NCBI RefSeq assembly: GCF_051013375.1
Contig: NZ_CP142125.1
DNA: 64,000 nt
Reading direction: 5' to 3' (one strand)
DNA from: Kordia algicida
Lineage (GTDB): Bacteria; Bacteroidota; Bacteroidia; Flavobacteriales; Flavobacteriaceae
Below, piece by piece: positions 62,337-64,000 of the stretch. The notes under the pieces were generated by a model. It worked only from the letters and a program-made list of their open reading frames with translations. It did no database searches and was not told the DNA's origin. The stretch's first letter is position 1, and each line of letters begins with the position of its first letter. Both the position numbers and the translations under genes were made by a program.

Positions 62337-63110
62337 ATGCAAATATTATTTTTTCTACTAATTTTTATAATTAGTTTCAGCTCTTTAATTATTACTTTTA
62401 TTGCGATTGTTAAAATTTTGAGTAATGACTTTAATGATTCAAAACCAAAATGGATTTTAATTTCTATGATCGCTTTCATTGGTCCAGTTCTTTGGCTGAC
62501 GAAAGGTAGAAAATTACTAATTAAAAAGGAGGATCAACAATTTGTTGAAAAAAAAGAGAAAATTTCTCTTAAAGAGCATTATTCTGAATTATTCAAAAAT
62601 ATTGGAATACCTTTAAAAGTATTTTTTCTACTTTCAGTACTTCTGATTGGATTTGGGTATTTTGCAAGGTTATTTCATATTTATTTTTTCTGGGAAAGTA
62701 CATCTGTTGGATTTGTATTGTTGTTAATTGCATTGGTTAAGTTTTTTTCAGAAGACATAAGTCTTCGTATTGAAAATCAGTTAAATAAAATCTTTTGCTA
62801 TGCAGTAATAGTCGTGTTGTGTGGTACTATTTTCTTTAAAATTTTAATCACTACGATTATATTCAATAGTAACGCATTTATCGCTGCTAAAAATTATCTA
62901 AAAAAGGATTCAGAGTTAATTTCTGAGATTGGTGAAATTGAATCTTTCTCTTTTCTTCCCAAAGGTAGCATGAGCATTCATAAAGATCAATATGGTACCG
63001 TTGGAAACGCAGATATGACGATCATTATAAAAGGCAAAAAGAAATATGTTGAAAAGAATATTTTATTAATTAAAAAATTGGAAGAAGACTGGACAGTGAT
63101 TCAGCAATAG
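62337..63110 (+). CDS. Membrane protein of unknown function
   Basis: A 257-residue protein from ATG 62337 (TTG 62316 is the alternative). Two N-terminal helices (ILFFLLIFIISFSSLIITFIAIV, WILISMIAFIGPVLWLTKG), then two or three more (VFFLLSVLLIGFGYFARLF, SVGFVLLLIALVKFF, YAVIVVLCGTIFFKILITTIIF) and a soluble C-terminal domain (GSMSIHKDQYGTVGNADMTIIIKGKKKYV). It is 57 bases after the helicase stop on the same strand and may work with it. Function unknown. Confidence 0.75.
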   Translation: MQILFFLLIFIISFSSLIITFIAIVKILSNDFNDSKPKWILISMIAFIGPVLWLTKGRKLLIKKEDQQFVEKKEKISLKEHYSELFKNIGIPLKVFFLLSVLLIGFGYFARLFHIYFFWESTSVGFVLLLIALVKFFSEDISLRIENQLNKIFCYAVIVVLCGTIFFKILITTIIFNSNAFIAAKNYLKKDSELISEIGEIESFSFLPKGSMSIHKDQYGTVGNADMTIIIKGKKKYVEKNILLIKKLEEDWTVIQQ

Positions 63111-63233
63111 TATTAGAAAGTAAATGGTATCGTTTTTGATGCAAATATTTCGAATGAAAAGCAAAATTTTTCTTGATGATTTCCGTTAGTAATTAACTAA
63201 CTTCCAAATATTAACATTAAAAACCGACGCATT

Positions 63234-64000
63234 ATGAAAAGTAAATTTCTAAAACTCAACAAAGCTTGTAGCGAACAATGGGACACTATGAAACCGAACG
63301 AAAAAGGTAGTTTCTGTGATGTTTGCGCTAAAAATGTGATCGATTTTACGGAATTAAGTACATTAGAAATTTCAGAAAAAATTAAAAAGTCAAAAGGAGA
63401 AATTTGCGCACGATTGACCAAAACACAATTGGAAACTCCGTTAATTGATCTTGAAATTCAGAAAAATTATAAGCTTCCATATTCAAATATTGCAGCGACC
63501 GTTTTGCTAGCTTCTACTTTAGCCATTGGCAATACAGCGTACGCACAAAATGAAAAAGTACCCACAGAATTTGTTCAAAACACCGAGTTATCTTCAACCT
63601 CAAAGATCAAACGAAATCAAACAAAATCGACTCCAACAACGTCAGATGATTTTATAACTTTTAAAGGAAATGTAAAAGATTCTCAAGAAGGAAAGCCTGT
63701 AAAAAATGCTAAAATTACATTGGTTACAGTTCAAAAAATACTCACCACACATAGTCTGGAAGATGGAACATTTTCTTTAGAAATTCCTGTAGATTGTATA
63801 GACGATGCTAACGTGATTAGAGTGACATATAATGTGGAAAAATCAGAAGATGGTAAAAGAGATATTCGTGTCTATGATACAAAAGATTATGTATTGTCTA
63901 AAGAAGAAATAAGTTCAGAATACACTATAGAAGCAACGCCAATAGTATACATTCTTGGTGGTATTGGTGGACATTATGTAGAAAAAGATCCTGTAATTCT
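63234..64000 (+). CDS. Exported protein with carboxypeptidase-like regulatory domain, 3' end cut by window edge
   Basis: Translated by hand from ATG 63234: MKSKFLKLNKACSEQWDTMK... and open to the window end. The N-terminal Cys pair in FCDVCAKNVIDFTELS is a motif typical of Flavobacteriaceae proteins of this kind. A hydrophobic segment (AATVLLASTLAIGNTAYAQ) at about 87-105 is followed by a carboxypeptidase D-like regulatory (beta-sandwich) domain, FKGNVKDSQEGKPVKNAKITLVTV...EDGTFSLEIPV. The first 80 residues would sit in the cytosol, so it is anchored by the helix. Family by motif; the complete product, perhaps a TonB-related surface protein, cannot be judged. Confidence 0.7.
   Translation, partial: MKSKFLKLNKACSEQWDTMKPNEKGSFCDVCAKNVIDFTELSTLEISEKIKKSKGEICARLTKTQLETPLIDLEIQKNYKLPYSNIAATVLLASTLAIGNTAYAQNEKVPTEFVQNTELSSTSKIKRNQTKSTPTTSDDFITFKGNVKDSQEGKPVKNAKITLVTVQKILTTHSLEDGTFSLEIPVDCIDDANVIRVTYNVEKSEDGKRDIRVYDTKDYVLSKEEISSEYTIEATPIVYILGGIGGHYVEKDPVI

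Noticed and set aside
1..64000. tRNA or rRNA genes
   Set aside because: I saw no cloverleaf with a TTC-arm signature (GGTTCGAATCC type) and no rRNA core text on either strand; a tRNAscan run would settle it.

Overview
The window is low-GC, AT-rich chromosomal DNA from a marine-type Flavobacteriaceae (Bacteroidetes). This rests on the gliding lipoprotein GldH, two large secreted proteases with type IX secretion (T9SS) C-terminal tails, DUF5916, DUF4292, CCDC81-type HU/SPOR, TrhO and RicT-type proteins, promoters of the TAnnTTTG type, and short peptides with a class I lanthipeptide-type leader ending in GG. The leader family makes me think of Kordia or a relative; the genus is a guess.

Layout. 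1-1.8 kb: end of a DUF4292 lipoprotein and an EnvC-like protein. About 2.03-10.2 kb: a putative integrated mobile element with a small HTH-like protein, a VapE helicase, cargo (a zincin-like lipoprotein, a frameshifted exported protein, a TIMP/netrin-like protein, a decayed signal-peptide stub), helically phased 10-bp repeats and a large serine recombinase at its right end. 10.4-13.3 kb: thioesterase, HU/SPOR protein, DprA. 13.4-15.1 kb: two tandem GG-leader Cys peptides beside a papain-type protease. 15.5-21.3 kb: TrpS, PlsC, a sigma factor with a membrane/beta-barrel partner, a lipoprotein, RecA. 21.5 kb: a strongly structured candidate RNA. 22-29.2 kb: TrhO, RicT-like, GldH, a frameshifted PBP1A, and succinyl-CoA transferase genes split by a four-helix-bundle gene. 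29.5-31.7 kb: a secreted M43 metalloprotease.

31.8-42.1 kb is accessory: two membrane-anchored AraC-type regulators, several small membrane or lipoproteins, then a TPR-AraC regulator followed by a GG-leader Cys/Thr-rich peptide, an S8 lipoprotein protease and a membrane protein. The same palindrome, CCTATTTTC-N3-GAAAATAGG, lies before the regulator and before the peptide/protease genes. This is the best candidate for an undescribed system: an autoregulated peptide unit with its own subtilase and no visible LanB/LanC. A SAM methyltransferase and a fourth GG-leader peptide follow at 40.2-42.0 kb. 42.2-54.3 kb: an oligopeptide ABC ATPase, a secreted subtilisin, and an operon of an ABC ATPase, two DUF3526 permeases and DUF5916. 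54.4-64 kb: mostly housekeeping (exonuclease, DUF4442, Ogt, CNNM protein, DinB, cytochrome c, HemB), a helicase with two membrane segments, and a partial regulatory-domain protein at the edge.

Three coding sequences look broken by one base in a homopolymer (6512-6516, 7861-7866, 25276-25278). Sequencing error cannot be excluded without reads; the PBP1A case is the most suspicious. All functional calls are from reading motifs and translations; no database search was run.
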